NCBI RefSeq assembly: GCF_025698545.1
Contig: NC_068565.1
Location: 6,200,001-6,264,000 of the forward strand
Length of the DNA stretch: 64,000 nucleotides
Source: Gossypium raimondii
Taxonomy: Eukaryota > Streptophyta > Magnoliopsida > Malvales > Malvaceae
Direction of reading: 5' to 3'
Part shown: positions 23,157 through 35,700 of the stretch, piece by piece
Layout of the letters: each line of letters begins with the position of its first letter
Position numbering within the stretch: position 1 is the stretch's first letter
Translations under genes and position numbers: made by a program
The notes under the pieces: generated by a model
The model's database searches: none
What the model was told of the DNA's origin: nothing
The model's input: only the letters and a program-made list of their open reading frames with translations

Positions 23157-23160
<4 letters not shown>

Positions 23161-23214
<54 letters not shown>
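23161..23214. repeat. Microsatellite (ATT)18
   Basis: Uninterrupted ATT units, followed at about 23317-23364 by TATGTA/TATATG repeats. Confidence 0.95.
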
Positions 23215-23216
<2 letters not shown>

Positions 23217-23318
23217 ATATCATTGTTATTCTCATTATATATATTTTCATTTATATTTACTTATGTAATTTTAAATATATGTGTCTTATTATATTAATAT
23301 TATTATATATTTGCTTAT

Positions 23319-23364
<46 letters not shown>

Positions 23365-23852
23365 TCTTTTTCTAACTTATTTAATATATACATAAATACT
23401 TTTTTATATATGTATATCTATATATATGTATATGTATATACTTTCCATTTTTCTCACGAATATACGTATACATATTTATATATTTTTTATATGGCGTCTT
23501 TTATATCTATACATATATATATTTTATCTTATTTTATTAATTTTTTATATCTCACATGCACATTTTTATATATATTATATATATATTTATATAATATTTA
23601 TATGTATTTGTGCATTTTATTTATATGTTACGGTTTATTATTTCGCATGTTATCGATTTGTTCTTTTTCTTTATTTTATTTTAGTATTATTGCCCATATT
23701 ATTTTTATACTTTTGTATTCATCATGGTTTTGCCATGCATAATAATGTAATTTGCTTTCACATTTTTACTACGACTTCGTGTTTTTATTTCACTCGATAT
23801 AACAAAATTTGTTTTAAAAAATGGCACTTCATGTTTAGATTCGAGAAGATCG

Positions 23853-24078
23853 TACCCTAACTTACTGGGTTTTGATTTTCACAATAAATCTAAATATACG
23901 AATCTTTTCAAACTCAAGTTTTTAAATGATCTCGGGAATTAAGAAAAGATCGTGTCCTAACTTACTGGGCATGATCCCTTTCCTAAACCCGAGATAATAA
24001 AATATCTTTTAAATAAATAAAATTTTGGCATTCATTCGCGTATCGAAAATTCGAGACATTGTGTCCTAACTTACTGGA
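23853..24078 (-). repeat. Three copies of the LTR motif seen at 2316-2660, inverted
   Basis: ACCCTAACTTACTGGG, GTCCTAACTTACTGGG and GTCCTAACTTACTGGA at about 23854, 23954 and 24063, spaced about 100-110 bp. Confidence 0.7.
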
Positions 24079-25126
24079 TATGATTCTCTTTCTCGAATAA
24101 CGTGAAATATGCCCCTTTTCTGAAAATTTTCAATGTTTTAATACAAGGATCGTATTTTTAAAATTCTTTAAAGTTCTCAATCTTCGACACTAAGACATTA
24201 AGTAATCAACTAGGTACCAATTTTGGGCGTATCGAGGGTGCTAATCCTTCCTCGTGCGTAACCGACTCCCGAACCCGTTTTTCTGAATTTCGTGGACCAA
24301 ACTTGTTGTTTTAATAAAATCAAACTGTTTATTAAAAACAAACACTTTTCGAGGTGATCCAATCACACCTCATAAAAAAGGATTGGTGGCGACTCCTATT
24401 TTTCGTTTTCGTCAAAACCCAAGTCGACCCCGTTTTTCAATCCAAAAAATGGTGTCAACACTTAGGATTCGCTTTCAGCTGTATTTTCTTCTGACTTCAA
24501 TAATAAACCTCGAAGGGAGGAGCATATTTCGTATACATTAGTTATCCATGGTAGAAATTTCTCCGGAGAATTTAAAACAGACTCTTTTCATTTAGACGGT
24601 CAATCTACGAGAGTGACCAAAGACCACCTTTGGATACAATTTTTGCCTCGTAATGGCATTGATTTGTCATCCCTGGTGGAATTAGAATGCAAAGAAACTG
24701 AGGTTTCTGGATCCAGCACAGATATGTTGAAGGAAAGATTTGAAATTGAGGTTGCATTCGAAATCTGGGGCATCAATTCCATGGTGAAGAAATGCGGGGC
24801 TCGAATAGTGTATGAGGAAGATTTGGAAGAGATGGACCAAACCATACATGAACATAGCGGGTCAACTTCTTCAAATTTTGATGATATGCATTCAAACAGT
24901 GGATCAAACGGGAATAATAATGGCGCTCTTGTCAAGAGAAAATGGTTAAGCCTTCACTTATTTACAGTGATTGATATATGCTGTTGACTCCTGTTTTATA
25001 AGGCTAATTTACTTCATATCTTCGTGCTTTTCCAGGTTGAATGCGAAAGCAGGCGATCAGCGGAACAAAACTCTATTTTGTCGAATCTGTCAATCATATG
25101 TTGTAAACCATCGACTACTCTCCTAG

Positions 25127-25739
25127 CTTTACATTGTTTTATCCATTTTCTTTCATATGGATTTATCTTTTTCGGACAACTTGTGTTTCAATTTTGTTAT
25201 AGACGGAAAATACAATTGGTTAAAATCATTTAATTAGCTAATTCAGTAGAGTTTTCTCTATCGGCTTTGTTATCGAATTTTTCTCAACTTACTGACTAGT
25301 CATTGAAATAAAGAGAAAAAACAGAGTGAGGAAGAAAATAACAAAGAGGGAATTTTGTGCAATTATGGAATTTAAAAAGAGAATATTTAATAAATTTGAG
25401 ATCCTAACCATGAAAGAAAAGATTTCCACTTCTTGGTCTTGTTTAAAGTTACGTAATGTTATATGAATCAAAATCAGCTAAAGCCACTTCGATTGGATCA
25501 TTGATTGTGATCAAATGTCGGCACGGTATGAATGACATAACCAAACATTTGGCTTAGATGATTTATAAAGCTTTGAAAGCTTCACAAAGGTTTATAATCA
25601 TAGAGCCATCTATCATTTTTGTTGAAAACTAAAGGACGAGATGAATAATTCCTATGAAAAGGGAAGATATAGAGAAAAGCAGAAGCATGATCAAGAGGAA
25701 TTGGCAATCGTCATGCCTAGATATGTACATGGATTGAGT
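25127..25739. other. TNL1 3' flank, homologous to the flank after the copia behind TNL2
   Basis: From CATATGTTGTAAACC onward this matches 48887-49531 nearly base for base. It is the start of the duplicated flank. The open frame at 25024-25233 is the out-of-frame reading of TNL1 exon 7 and is not a separate gene. Confidence 0.7.
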
Positions 25740-26180
25740 TAGGGGTGTTTAAATTTTGGTTAAAATCGAATTAATTGACCGAATCGATCTAATTTGGTAA
25801 ATCGGTAATCTAATTCGGTCGGAGGTAGGTTAATGGTTTTTTGGAAGTTCGGTTATCAATTAATTCGGTTCGAAATCGAGTAATTAATTAAATTAATCGA
25901 ATTTAATAATTAATAATACAAAATATATGTAGTTTTAATTCAGCCAACTGAACATTACCAATTTTTTTTATATGTTTTATACTTGTTTTAACGAAAAAAA
26001 CAAAAACATATCAATTTCGGTTAATTCAGTTAACCGACCGAGTTAACCGAAATATTTCGGTTTAGTTATTTTTTTTGAAACAATTTTGATTCGGTTAACT
26101 ATTAAAAGATTAAAAAATTCAATTAATTCAATTAATATTAATTCAATTTGATTATCCGATCAATTAACTATTTGAACACT
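25740..26180. mobile_element. hAT-like MITE, copy in unit 1 (right end damaged)
   Basis: It starts TAGGGGTGTTTAAATTTTGG after TTGAGT and is full of TTAATTCGGTT and AACCGA motifs. The right end reads TTTGAACAC and then breaks off. The unit 2 copy at 49532-49983 is complete. It was present before the unit duplicated. Confidence 0.6.
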
Positions 26181-26527
26181 TTTCAAAAATATTTTCAAGC
26201 AGCTTGTGATCCCATACATAAAATTCTTGTTGAAGCTCATCACAAGTCGGGCTGAGCCCGGTGGGCTCTTAAAATTTGATATATTATATTAATTGCTTAC
26301 TTAATATTAAACAAATTTATACATAATTTAATTATTTTAGTTAATAGTATAATTTTTTGATATCAAGACATTAATTCTTATTTCTATTTAGGCTAACTTC
26401 AATCGAATTACTACTTAATAAATTTTATTATTTTTTAATAATAAAATGGAATACAAGTTAATCGAGTCTATCTTAAGCCGGGTTTAACTAATAATAGAAA
26501 ATTTAAAGCATTAGATAATAACAGTCA

Positions 26528-26830
26528 TTCTATCCTAGGATAACATTTTGACATGTGCGTTCAAGAAGAAATTCAAGCGCAATCATTTCCTTGTTTTGAG
26601 TAACCATTGTATCCTAGGGATGACATTTTCAGACCATTTGTGCCACAGTAAAGAAACTATATCATACAGAAAGCTTCTTGGAATTGTCTCATTCTTTTAT
26701 TCTTTTCGCATTATTCTACTTGTTTTGACATGTGCGTGTACTCTAGGGGTAAGATTTTCAGACCATTCGTGCCATAGTAAAGAAACTATCTCATACAGAA
26801 AGCTTCTTGGAAGTGTCTTGCCTATAACCT
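26528..26830 (+). repeat. Imperfect tandem duplication containing TATCCTAGGGATGACATTTT
   Basis: Blocks beginning TTTTGACATGTGCG at 26546 and 26723 repeat CTAGGGRT-ACATTTTCAGACCATT-GTGCCA-AGTAAAGAAACTAT-TCATACAGAAAGCTTCTTGGAA-TGTC; the second has lost about 50 bp. The same arrangement is at 50347 and 50526. The open frame across it (26548-26955) has no recognisable domain. Confidence 0.7.
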
Positions 26831-28045
26831 TTCTCATTACTTATTCTTTTTTTTTTCTAGCATTATTCTACTTGGTTCTATTAGTCCATCCCAAAACCAC
26901 TTTATACAACAATTTTAGGATAATATATAGTGTATTACAATGGCTACTATTGTAATCAAACCATGTCCATATGTTTATAAAGTGGATAAACTTGTTCAAA
27001 CATCTTAACTACAAGAGATATAAGTATGAAGATTTACTCTTGAAAGCAGCCTTTTGAAAGTTGTATATGTACTACAGGAAGATCTAAACATTTGCTTCCA
27101 TAAAATACTAGCATCTAGATGATGGTCACTATACTACATGGATTTTGGGTGAATTCGGATAAAGATATGTGTTTAATGTTGATATACTCAATTCTTGTTT
27201 TAAGTTTTCTTAGGTATTTGGAGGATTATATCATGGATCCATATCCAAATGTGTCATACGCAATTGTAGCATACATATACTTCATGAAAAATGAATAGTC
27301 TAAGGTAACATAGATTGAGAGATGCATAGAACTAGAGTTCAAGGTACAAAACAGGAAAATTGAAATTAAAGTTGAATTAGGAGCCAACAAATTATTAACT
27401 TCGTTTTATTCTGGTTATTAACCTATTAATTTTTTTATTTAGTCATTAAACTTTATGAAATCAAATATTTTGGTTCTCCGTTAGTTGTCATTAGATGAGT
27501 CACAACAAGCTTACGTAAGCTTTTTTATTAGTCTAATAACAAATTTAGCCCTCTAATATTTTGATATTCTATCAATTTGATCCTAAATATAAATTATTCA
27601 ACAAGTTTAGCCCTTAATGTTTATAAAATTTGTCATTTTAATTCAAATTCTCAAAATTCAATAAATTTAACCTCAACATTTACAAAATTTACCAATTTAG
27701 TTCTAATTCTAAATTTAGCCTCAATTTAATATAGATGATATAATTAAAAATAATAATTCAAGTTTCCAAAACATTTTGCTTATTTTAGTTCTTTTAATTT
27801 TGCTTCACATTTTTTTGTTGATAAAATAAGAATAAACAAAATATGGTAAAAAGATTGTTCTTGCAAAGAGAGAGAAGAGGCTCAGAAAATGTTTAAGAAT
27901 GGATGGAAAGTTTCATCCTCAAATTTACAAATCAGGTTAACGAGATTTAAATTTCTATAATCATCACCGCCTCTTTCAATAATACATAAACATAAACTTA
28001 AACTTAAACATTGGCATCAATTTTCAAGTCAATGAATGATATAGT
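26831..28045. other. Intergenic flank, unit 1
   Basis: No gene recognised. It is homologous to about 50640-51792. It contains repeated TTTAGCCCT and AATTTAGTTCTAATTC phrases (27540-27740), the style of decayed repeats, but I could not place element ends. Confidence 0.45.
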
Positions 28046-28748
28046 TATTGGTAATGCAAAATAGGAAATATTTTTTAAATTATTTTATTATAGAATATTT
28101 TTCGGTTGAGGAAAATCCTTTAACTGTTGCAAAATATTTTCTATTGAGGAAAATCTTTTACTATTTTTGGAAATTGACACTGTTATTTTACCATTTTACC
28201 CTTTTCAAAAACAATATAAATAGCAGATTATTCTACTCATTTTTTACAACATAGAAAAAACAAGAAAACTCATTTCTCTTTTTTCTCTCCTGTTCTTGCT
28301 CTCTAAAATTTCGATATTTTACTAAATTACATTAGTGCGATATTTTGTTTAGGAGATTGGGTTTTAAGCGGGACTGTCTGTGACCCCTCCAATATTTCCT
28401 GGGAATTGAACCTAGTGTGGTTTACCCGAGTTTTTTTTAGTTTATTTCCCGACTTTCACGAGAAGAGCAATCCTTTTGAGTTCCATCTTTCTCATTCAAG
28501 TGTACGAATTTGGAAGTACCGTGTTAACCTTGGGGGCGACATCCATTTCCGATTACACCAATCAGGACGAAATCACTTCTAAGGCAGTGGTTCTTCCATA
28601 GCATAGTGATTGTTTTATTTATTTACACTTAGTTTGGTTTCCAGTTAGTGCTAATATTTTTGTTTGCAGTTGTATATTTTCAACAATTTAGAAGTGACTT
28701 CTTTGCTATTGTTTAAACGTGAGAATCATTTTCATTTCCAGCTGTTGG
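28046..28748 (+). repeat. 5' LTR of copia 3A
   Basis: It aligns with 31277-31969 and with 51793-52497. The right end (near CTGTTGGA) is approximate. Confidence 0.65.
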
Positions 28749-30069
28749 AACCAATGAAGGCTCCTACAGGTAATTTAGAAGCCAAGCTTGGTAATACGAG
28801 CTTGTAGGGGGCTTTAAGGTGTTGGAACTCGAGTTTGGCTTTGTTGATTCAGATCTTGAGTGGTTTAATTCTAGCTTGCCCATTCCAAGTTGAGAGTTGA
28901 GCCTATAAGACTTGATTGTACACTCTAAGTATTGTGAAATCCTAAAAGGTCTTAAGGTTCGAAGCTCGGAGGAAAAAAAAACAATCAAGGGAAAATTGGA
29001 TTTATAAATATGTTGGTGTGATATTGAGGCAATCGGTTTGAAGGCACTTGAGTAGTGCAAAAGTGTGTCTAAGTAGCACCGGCACAATTGCAAGCTCCAT
29101 CTATGCTGGTTAGTGGGCCATTGCAGTCAAGATGGGCTTAGAAGGCCTAACGAGCTGGAGTTTGATTGGGTCGGAGGACCCTTAAGTTTGAGTTGGTTAA
29201 AGAACCATGAGCGGATCATTGGAGATTTGTGGAGCTAGTTCAAGCGTCACAAAATTTTTAACCAAAGTAAATTGTAGGATTATCGAGTCTGAGATCTTGA
29301 ACAAGAGAACTAGTGGGGGATGTCTTGTTCAGTCAACCTATGAGATTGTGCGAAGAAAGAAGTAATGTGATAGAGTTTGTGTGAATGAGCATTAAAGTCC
29401 AAAAATGATATTGAGATCAACCTAGTTCAATGGTGCCACATATGTTGCGATTGGCCAAGATGGCCACACCCAATGGGGTGACCATGGAGGGATTGATAGG
29501 GCCTAAGTTGGGGATGAACAATGTGTCTATATTTCTCAGTTGAGAACTTTAGTGTTGGGATCGCAATGGGCGGTTGGCATAAACCACGTTCAGAGGGATG
29601 CATTTAGCGGGATGTCACAAGAGTGTGATTAGTGTCACATCTAGAGGAATACATTTTTAAGTATCAAAGTCTTAGTAATATTCAGTTGGCAATGGATCAA
29701 ACCATTAAAGGTTCCTCAAGGCTATAACCTAATGATTATATGTTGTGCCATTGAGTCCAAGTGTTTGGTGGAAGAATGGGCATAGACAAGACTACACCAA
29801 TGATTGAGATGAAACCAAGTTCAAGTCTATGTCCGATGTGCATTGAATGAATCATAATCTTAGGCCTTAAAGGCCCAAGATGAACTTGAGACTAAAATGT
29901 CAACTAGATGCAACAAGGTTACTAAAGTGGCTTTATGTCGATGAGGATATCAACATAGTAAGTGGGGGAAAAAGTCATGGTTCGCAAGTTACTATGTTAT
30001 CAAGGTTAAACTTCCCCAAATGATTTTGAGTGAAATTAAAGTATAATAACTTGGAAGTTGGAATTTTTC

Positions 30070-30530
30070 GGATACCCTGTAGTCCTAAAGAGATATTGTG
30101 GGGCAAATTGGGTAATTGATAAAGTTAGCTCTGTAAGTGGGTATGTCTTTATTTTAGATGGAGAAACTATTTCTTAGAAGTCTGCTAAACAGACGTGTAT
30201 TGCTCACTCCATGATGTAATCAGACTTTATAAATCTTGACTGAGTTGGGAAAAAGGTTGAGTGGCTTAGGAATCTGCTTGCAGAGATTCCTTTATGGGGA
30301 GAAACCTACACCTCCTATGTGTCCTTATTATATGATTCACAAGCCGCCATTTGTTTTGCTCAAAACCAAGCTTACAATGACAAGAAAAGTCATATATGAA
30401 TAAGACATGAATATGAGATACGCATAATAAAAAATGGAGTACTCGCCATAGAGTACATAAAATCTAATACGAACATAGATGATCCACTAACCAAAGGGTT
30501 ATGTAAGAAAAGGTTCTTGATTCGTTAAGA
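30070..30530 (+). pseudogene. Copia RNase H / pol 3' remnant of copia 3A
   Basis: With stops and shifts tolerated the sequence reads SVSGYVFILDGETIS, then a QAAICFAQNQAYNDKKSHI-like stretch and IEYIKSNTNIDDPLTKGL, the conserved RNase H end of copia pol. A TAG in frame near 30176 and others show it is dead. The homologue is at about 53800-54230. Confidence 0.75.
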
Positions 30531-30680
30531 GGGATGAGTCTTAAGCCCACTGGTTAAAGAATTCATGGTGGATACCTAACGTAGTCTTCTAAGTTCAATG
30601 TGATCAAACAAAACCATGGAAAGACTTATAATGTACATCTTTACCTATCCCTATGGCACATAATGTACATATACAAGGAT

Positions 30681-30944
30681 GAGCTCCTTACTCTTAATGA
30701 GTTCATAGCCCAGAGTTTGCGTGGTCCTAGTAAGATGAACTTGATGAATTCACCAACGTGTGAAGTTGAGTTTCTTACTCTTAATGAATTCATATCCAAT
30801 AGTTTGGGTGGTTCTGTTGAGACGGACTTGATGAATTCACCGAATTATAAAATTGAGAGGTTAAGCTTATTAAATGCTCTTAATGATTCCATAGTCCTGG
30901 TCCGGGTAGTCTATACTAAGATAAACTTGATGAAATCACCTACG
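30681..30944 (+). repeat. Three 87-bp repeats between pol and the 3' LTR of copia 3A
   Basis: Units start at 30681, 30768 and 30855. Read in one open frame (30600-30947) they give LTLNEFIAQSLRG...LMNSPTCEV, LTLNEFISNSLGG...LMNSPNYKI and a diverged third ending LMKSPT. Each ends on a TTGATGAA(T/A)TCACC block. In unit 2 (54380-54630) the first unit is partly deleted. Function unknown. Confidence 0.7.
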
Positions 30945-31276
30945 TAAGTGTGAAGTATTAGCCACCTTTTATGAAAGACGTTGGGTCATTTTTTTAGAGT
31001 ACTTATCAACATCCCGAGGTATATTAGCTAAATTGTTTATCTATTGTGGAACTCAATTGGACTTGAGATTAGTCGTGTGTCTTGAGTTTAGTCTTATCAT
31101 AACAAGTTCAAGATTCATTCACTTGTTAAAGAGAAGAATCACTAATTTCACTACGTACTAGTTCAAATCCACAAGATACTAGTGCTTAAGTGGCTAATTT
31201 CGCTATTACTCTTCTCACGTTTTACCTTTTTCTCATATTTACAAAATTTTCCAATTCTTTTGCATTAACGGGGGAA

Positions 31277-31969
31277 TGTTGGTAATGCAAAATCAGAAAT
31301 ATTTTTTCAAAATATTTTCTATTGTATAATATTTTTCGGTTAAAAAGGATCCTTTGACTGTTGCAGAATATTTTCTATTGAGGAAAATCCTCTATTATTT
31401 TTGGAAACTAACACTGCTATTTTATCATTTTGCTCCTTCTGGAAACAATATAAATATCAGACTATTCTACTCATTTTTCACAACATAAAAAAAAAAAGAA
31501 AACTCAGTTTTCTCTTTTCTCTCCAATTCTTGCTCTCTAAAATTTCGGTATTTTACTAAATTACATTAGTGTAATATTCTGTTTAGGAGATTGGATTTTA
31601 AGCGGGACCGTCTATGACCCCTCCAATCTTTCTTGGGCATTGAACCTAGTGTGGTTTACTAGTTTCTTCCAGTTTATTTCCCGACTTTTACTAGAAGAGC
31701 AATCCTTTTGAGTTCCATATTTCTCATTCAGGTGTACGAATTTGGAAGTATTATGTTAACCTTGGGAGCGATGTCCATTTTCGATTACACCAATTAGGGC
31801 GAAATCACTTATAAGGCAGTGGTTCTTCCACAGCACAATGATTGCTTTATACATTTACACTTGGTTTAGTTTCCTGTCAGTGCTAACGTTTTGTTTGCAG
31901 TAGTATATTTCAAATAATTTAGAAGCGACTCTTTTGCTACTGTTTAAACGTTCGTTTTTGACAGTTGGA
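31277..31969 (+). repeat. 3' LTR of copia 3A
   Basis: It begins TGTTGGTAATGC immediately after the purine tract and aligns with 54960-55664 in unit 2. Confidence 0.68.
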
Positions 31970-32759
31970 AAATTGCTACTATTATTGATTTTTTAGGCCA
32001 ATGATTGTTCTTGATTGGAATGATATATATACAGGTATAGTTCTAGGTTCATGTCTATTTGGTTATGGCAATAATTGCAACATGTTACCTATATAAAATG
32101 AACAAGATGAAAAAGGAAAATGATGCAAAATTTGAGTTGTTTTTAAGATTACATGACTCTCAAACCCTCAAGGAATATTTATGATTTACAAATCAATTTA
32201 AGAAAAAGTTGGGTAAAGGAACCTATATTTAAAGGAACACTTTAGTGAGATTTATATTGTTGTGAATATCCTAAATAATTTCATAGGGGATGAGAAGGAA
32301 TTTATGTTAAAGATAATGTTATTTTTAACATTTAAAATATTTCTAATATTATTTTATTTTAACTAGATTTGTTGTTATCTTTTAATGACCAATCATAGTC
32401 CTTGTTGAAAATTTTGGATAAGTTTTAGGATAAGGATGATGACTGAGATTTGGATAAAGATTGTGTTTTGGATAAGAATGATGATATGAACACAAATGAT
32501 TTGTGCTTAGAATATAGTTTAGATAAAGTTTTTTACTATAAATATGTGTAACATCTTTAATTTAAGCATTCAAGTAAGAAACAAAAAAAAAAGATTTTGT
32601 TCTTAGATTTCTCTCTTTCTTTAAGTTTTCCTCCCAAAGTTTCTTTCTTGTTTCTTCTCTCTCTTTCAAGAACTTGGTATCAGAAACTTTTAATCTTACA
32701 GGGCCTACAAATATTTGAGAGTTGTGATAAGAGTTAGCTAGCATTTGTCAACACCAAAT

Positions 32760-35700
32760 GACTTTAAATATTTGTTCTTTGTGTTCACCATCTTTCTTTT
32801 CGAGTGAAAATTATTAGATGTAGGTTGTCAAAATGAAAACATGTCTAAGTGCTTTTGATCTTTGGGATGTGGTTGAAAATAATAAAGAATCACCCTAACT
32901 TCCGACCATTCCAACTGTAACTCAGTTAAAGAAAGAAAAGAGTTGTATTGAATCATTCGTTTCTGATGAAATTTTCATGGCACATTGCATGTGAGATTGC
33001 AAAGCAAGCTTGGGAGATGCTCAAAGAGGAGTTGCAAGGTGTGATAGGACTAGACAAATACAAGTGTTCAACCTCACAAGAGAATTTGAAATCTTGAAAA
33101 TGAAATAGTTTAAAACTCTAAAAGAGTACAAATACAGACTCTATAAAAACCATGAATAAGCTTAGATTACTTGGAGAGGAGATGACAAACAAAAAAAAGT
33201 TGTAGAGAAAATTCTTTTCAGTTTACATAAGCAAAGTTTTGAAGTTGAAAAATCTCAAAGAGCTTGGAGACTACTGAGATTGTACACTTTGACATAGTAG
33301 GTCCTTTTGATATACCATCAGTTAGAGGAAACATGTATTTTCTTACCTTTGTTGATGATTTTAGTAGAAAAAATTAGATATATTTTCTTAAAATAATATT
33401 AGAAGTATTTAATAAATTCATGGAGTTCAAGACTATGGTGGAAAAATAGAGTGGACATTATATTAAGATATTCAAATCTAATAAAAAGGGAAAGTATATA
33501 TCAAAACTGTTTAAAAGCTTTTGTAAAGAGCACATAATTATTCACCAATTGATAGTTGCATATACACCACAACAAAATGGAATTGCTGAAAGAAAGAAAT
33601 GCACTATTCTTCATATGGAAAGAAACATGGTAAAAGGTAAACATCTACCAAGAACTTTTTGGGCTAAAGTTGTTCAATGTGCAGTTTACCTATTAATCGA
33701 TGCCTAGTAGAAGGTGTGAAATATAAGACGCCGAATGAAGTTTGGAGCGATCAAAAGCCATGAGTTGGACATCTCAAATTTTTTGGATGCATCGCATATG
33801 CTCACGTTCTTGATTAGACGAGAGTGAAGCTCAATAAAAAAGGCATGAAATGCATCTTTATTGGATATGAAAAAAGAAGCAAAGCATATAAACTACACAA
33901 CCCTCTCACCAGGAAAGTTGTTATTTCAATAAATGTTGAGTTCAATGAAGCAAATTACTAAAGATGGAACAAAAAATAAAAGTAAATTGAAGGACTATTT
34001 TTTAGTGATGATAAAGATAATGACTTCATCAATCAAGATGAAGAAGGTGATGATCAAAGCCCTCTACCAAGTCATGTTGCAACTGTTAGTTCAAAACTCC
34101 GGTAAGGAAAATCTCGAACACACGATCGAAACTCGAATAGAAAAAGAAGAAATAGGACAGGCTCCAAGGCATGTATCAAACCACTATCTTTAAGGTTATA
34201 TTCGCCCCCACCTACCTTCGGTGTGCAAATGAGTTCCAAGCAAATTAACCTCGAGGATACAATGAAGCCAATGACTATTTGCGTTTTGCACTGACGAGAA
34301 TAGTCCACTATGCACTGAGCAATGTATAACAAAAAACTCAATTTCTACAAAGGATTTCTGCAGTAATACTTTATAGAATAATCTAATAATATTAGAAAAT
34401 GAAGGAAGGAAGGAAAGAAAGAATATTAGAATTTGTTGATATATTTCCAAATGAAATCTCATTCCTATTTATAGGAATTTTCATGTCTCTTCATAGAGAC
34501 ATCTTTCAATAGGTGTCTTTATGAATAAATAAATAATAATAATTATTCATTTAATTTTGTATCTATTCAAATAATATTTTTTGAATAGTTATAATTCTTT
34601 TTTAAAAAAATCAAATGATATAACTTTTGACCAATGATCAAAAGATTTATCTTTTGATTAAATTACACCCATTCATTTAGAGTTATTGGGATACTATAAA
34701 TATTTGAAAATGTCCCAACAGCAACAACTCCTACAAAATCGTCATCACCAAGTAGTAGTAGTTTAAAGGAAGTGTCTACAAGAATGTGCAGTCTACACAA
34801 CATTTATGATGCTACAGAACCCATAGAGACAACTCTTGATTATTCCTTATTTTGTTTAATTACAAATTGTGATCCTATAACATATGAAGAAGCAATTGAA
34901 GATATCGAATGAAAGAAGGCAATGTATGAAGAAATTGCAACAATAAGAAGAAATGATACGTGAGAGTTAACAAGTTTGCCAAAAGGACACAACCCAGTTG
35001 AAGTTAAATGGGTGTACAAGACAAAGACCAACAAATAGGGGAAAATGGAGAAGTACAAAGAAATTATAGTTGTCAAAGGCTACAAGTAAAGACATGGAGT
35101 GGATTATGATGAAGTGTTTGCTTTAGTAGCCAGAATCGACACTATAAGTCTTTTCACAAAAATTACAACACAAAACAATGGAAGATTTATCAAATGGACG
35201 TGAAGTTAGCATTCATTAATGACTACTTAAAATAAGAAGTTTACATTGAACAACCACCTGGATATAGAAAACAAAGACAAGAAGACAAATATATCGCTTA
35301 AAGAAAACTTTATATGGTTTAAATCAAGCCCCAAGAGCATGAAACACAAGAATAGATGAGTACTTTCAGAAGAATAAGTTCATGAAAAGTCTATACAAGC
35401 ATGCCTTATATACAAAGAAAAATGGAGATAGTGACATCATGATCGCGTGTTTATACGTAGATGATATGATTTTCACAAGAAACAAACCAGGTATATATGT
35501 TCAATGACTTTAAGAAAGCTGTGACTAAAGAATTTGAAATGACAAATATTGATGAGATGTCATGTTTTCTTGGATGCAAAGTGAAGCAAATGGAAGATGA
35601 AATATTTGTGTATCAAAAGAAGTATGTGGAACAAATCTTAAGCAAATTCTAAATGAAAGATTGCAAGCCAGTAGCCACGCTAGTGGAACCTGGTATGAAG

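Larger units (their letters stand above)
21972..24460 (-). mobile_element. Solo LTR (long gypsy-like LTR, 2489 bp), antisense in TNL1 exon 6
   Basis: It starts TGTACAAGCC, ends GGTGTCAACA and is flanked by the exact 5-bp repeat CTTAG (21967-21971 and 24461-24465). TNL2 shows the uninterrupted exon (CAGTTCTTAGGATTCGC at about 43400). Read on the minus strand, its start matches the start of the solo LTR at 1924, so it lies antisense to TNL1. It carries an ATT tract, TATGTA repeats, three copies of the GTCCTAACTTACTGG motif and a GC-rich block (22500-22860) with a minus-strand TATA-like box. No coding region. Confidence 0.9.
6570..25126 (+). pseudogene. TNL1: TIR-NB-LRR disease-resistance pseudogene broken by three mobile elements
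   Basis: Family role: TNLs are intracellular immune receptors that sense pathogen effectors. The exon structure follows TNL2: 6570-7008 plus the piece after the copia to 12078 (TIR), 12202-13303 (NB-ARC), 20187-20227, 20315-20555, 20662-21741 (LRR), 21821-21971 plus 24466-24944 (C-JID), and 25036-25126 (C-terminus, stop TAG). Lesions: Trp-to-TGA at 6819-6821 where TNL2 has TGG; a 7-base loss before 7001; a copia in exon 1; a Harbinger element in intron 2; an A lost near 20677; TGA at 21048-21050 within an LRR; an extra T near 21543; a solo LTR in exon 6; and loss of CT near 24490. No full product is possible. Confidence 0.93.
21821..25126 (+). pseudogene. TNL1 exons 6-7: post-LRR C-JID region, split by a solo LTR
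   Basis: Exon 6 starts at 21821 after TTTGCAG and encodes [15 protein letters not shown], the signature of the C-terminal jelly-roll (C-JID) domain that TNLs use for effector recognition. A solo LTR occupies 21972-24460. Coding sequence resumes at 24466 and reaches the donor at 24944/24945 (AAAATG|GTTAAG). Exon 7 (25036-25126) ends with NHRLLS and stop TAG. Loss of CT near 24490 adds a frameshift. Confidence 0.85.
28046..31969 (+). mobile_element. Copia element 3A: decayed copia with two LTRs
   Basis: Two related LTRs begin TATTGGTAATGCAAAAT (28046) and TGTTGGTAATGCAAAAT (31277). Each is about 690-705 bp and has the same inner blocks (TTTTCGGTT, GGAGATTGG, GAACCTAGTGTGGTTTAC, AAGGCAGTGGTTCTTCCA). 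A purine tract (GGGGGAA) precedes the 3' copy. The interior has lost most of gag-pol; only an RNase H remnant is recognisable. No target duplication could be found and the exact LTR ends are uncertain. The same element is at 51793-55664, so it predates the duplication. Confidence 0.75.

Noticed and set aside
23138..23860. Three overlapping Leu/Tyr/Ile-rich open frames resembling membrane segments
   Set aside because: They are translations of the ATT and TATGTA microsatellites in the LTR.
25024..25233. 69-residue frame after TNL1
   Set aside because: It is the out-of-frame reading of exon 7; the spliced frame ends at 25126 in a shorter C-terminus.
26548..26955. 135-residue frame partly repeated in unit 2 (50349-50733)
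   Set aside because: It runs through an imperfect tandem repeat and is broken in unit 2; there is no domain.
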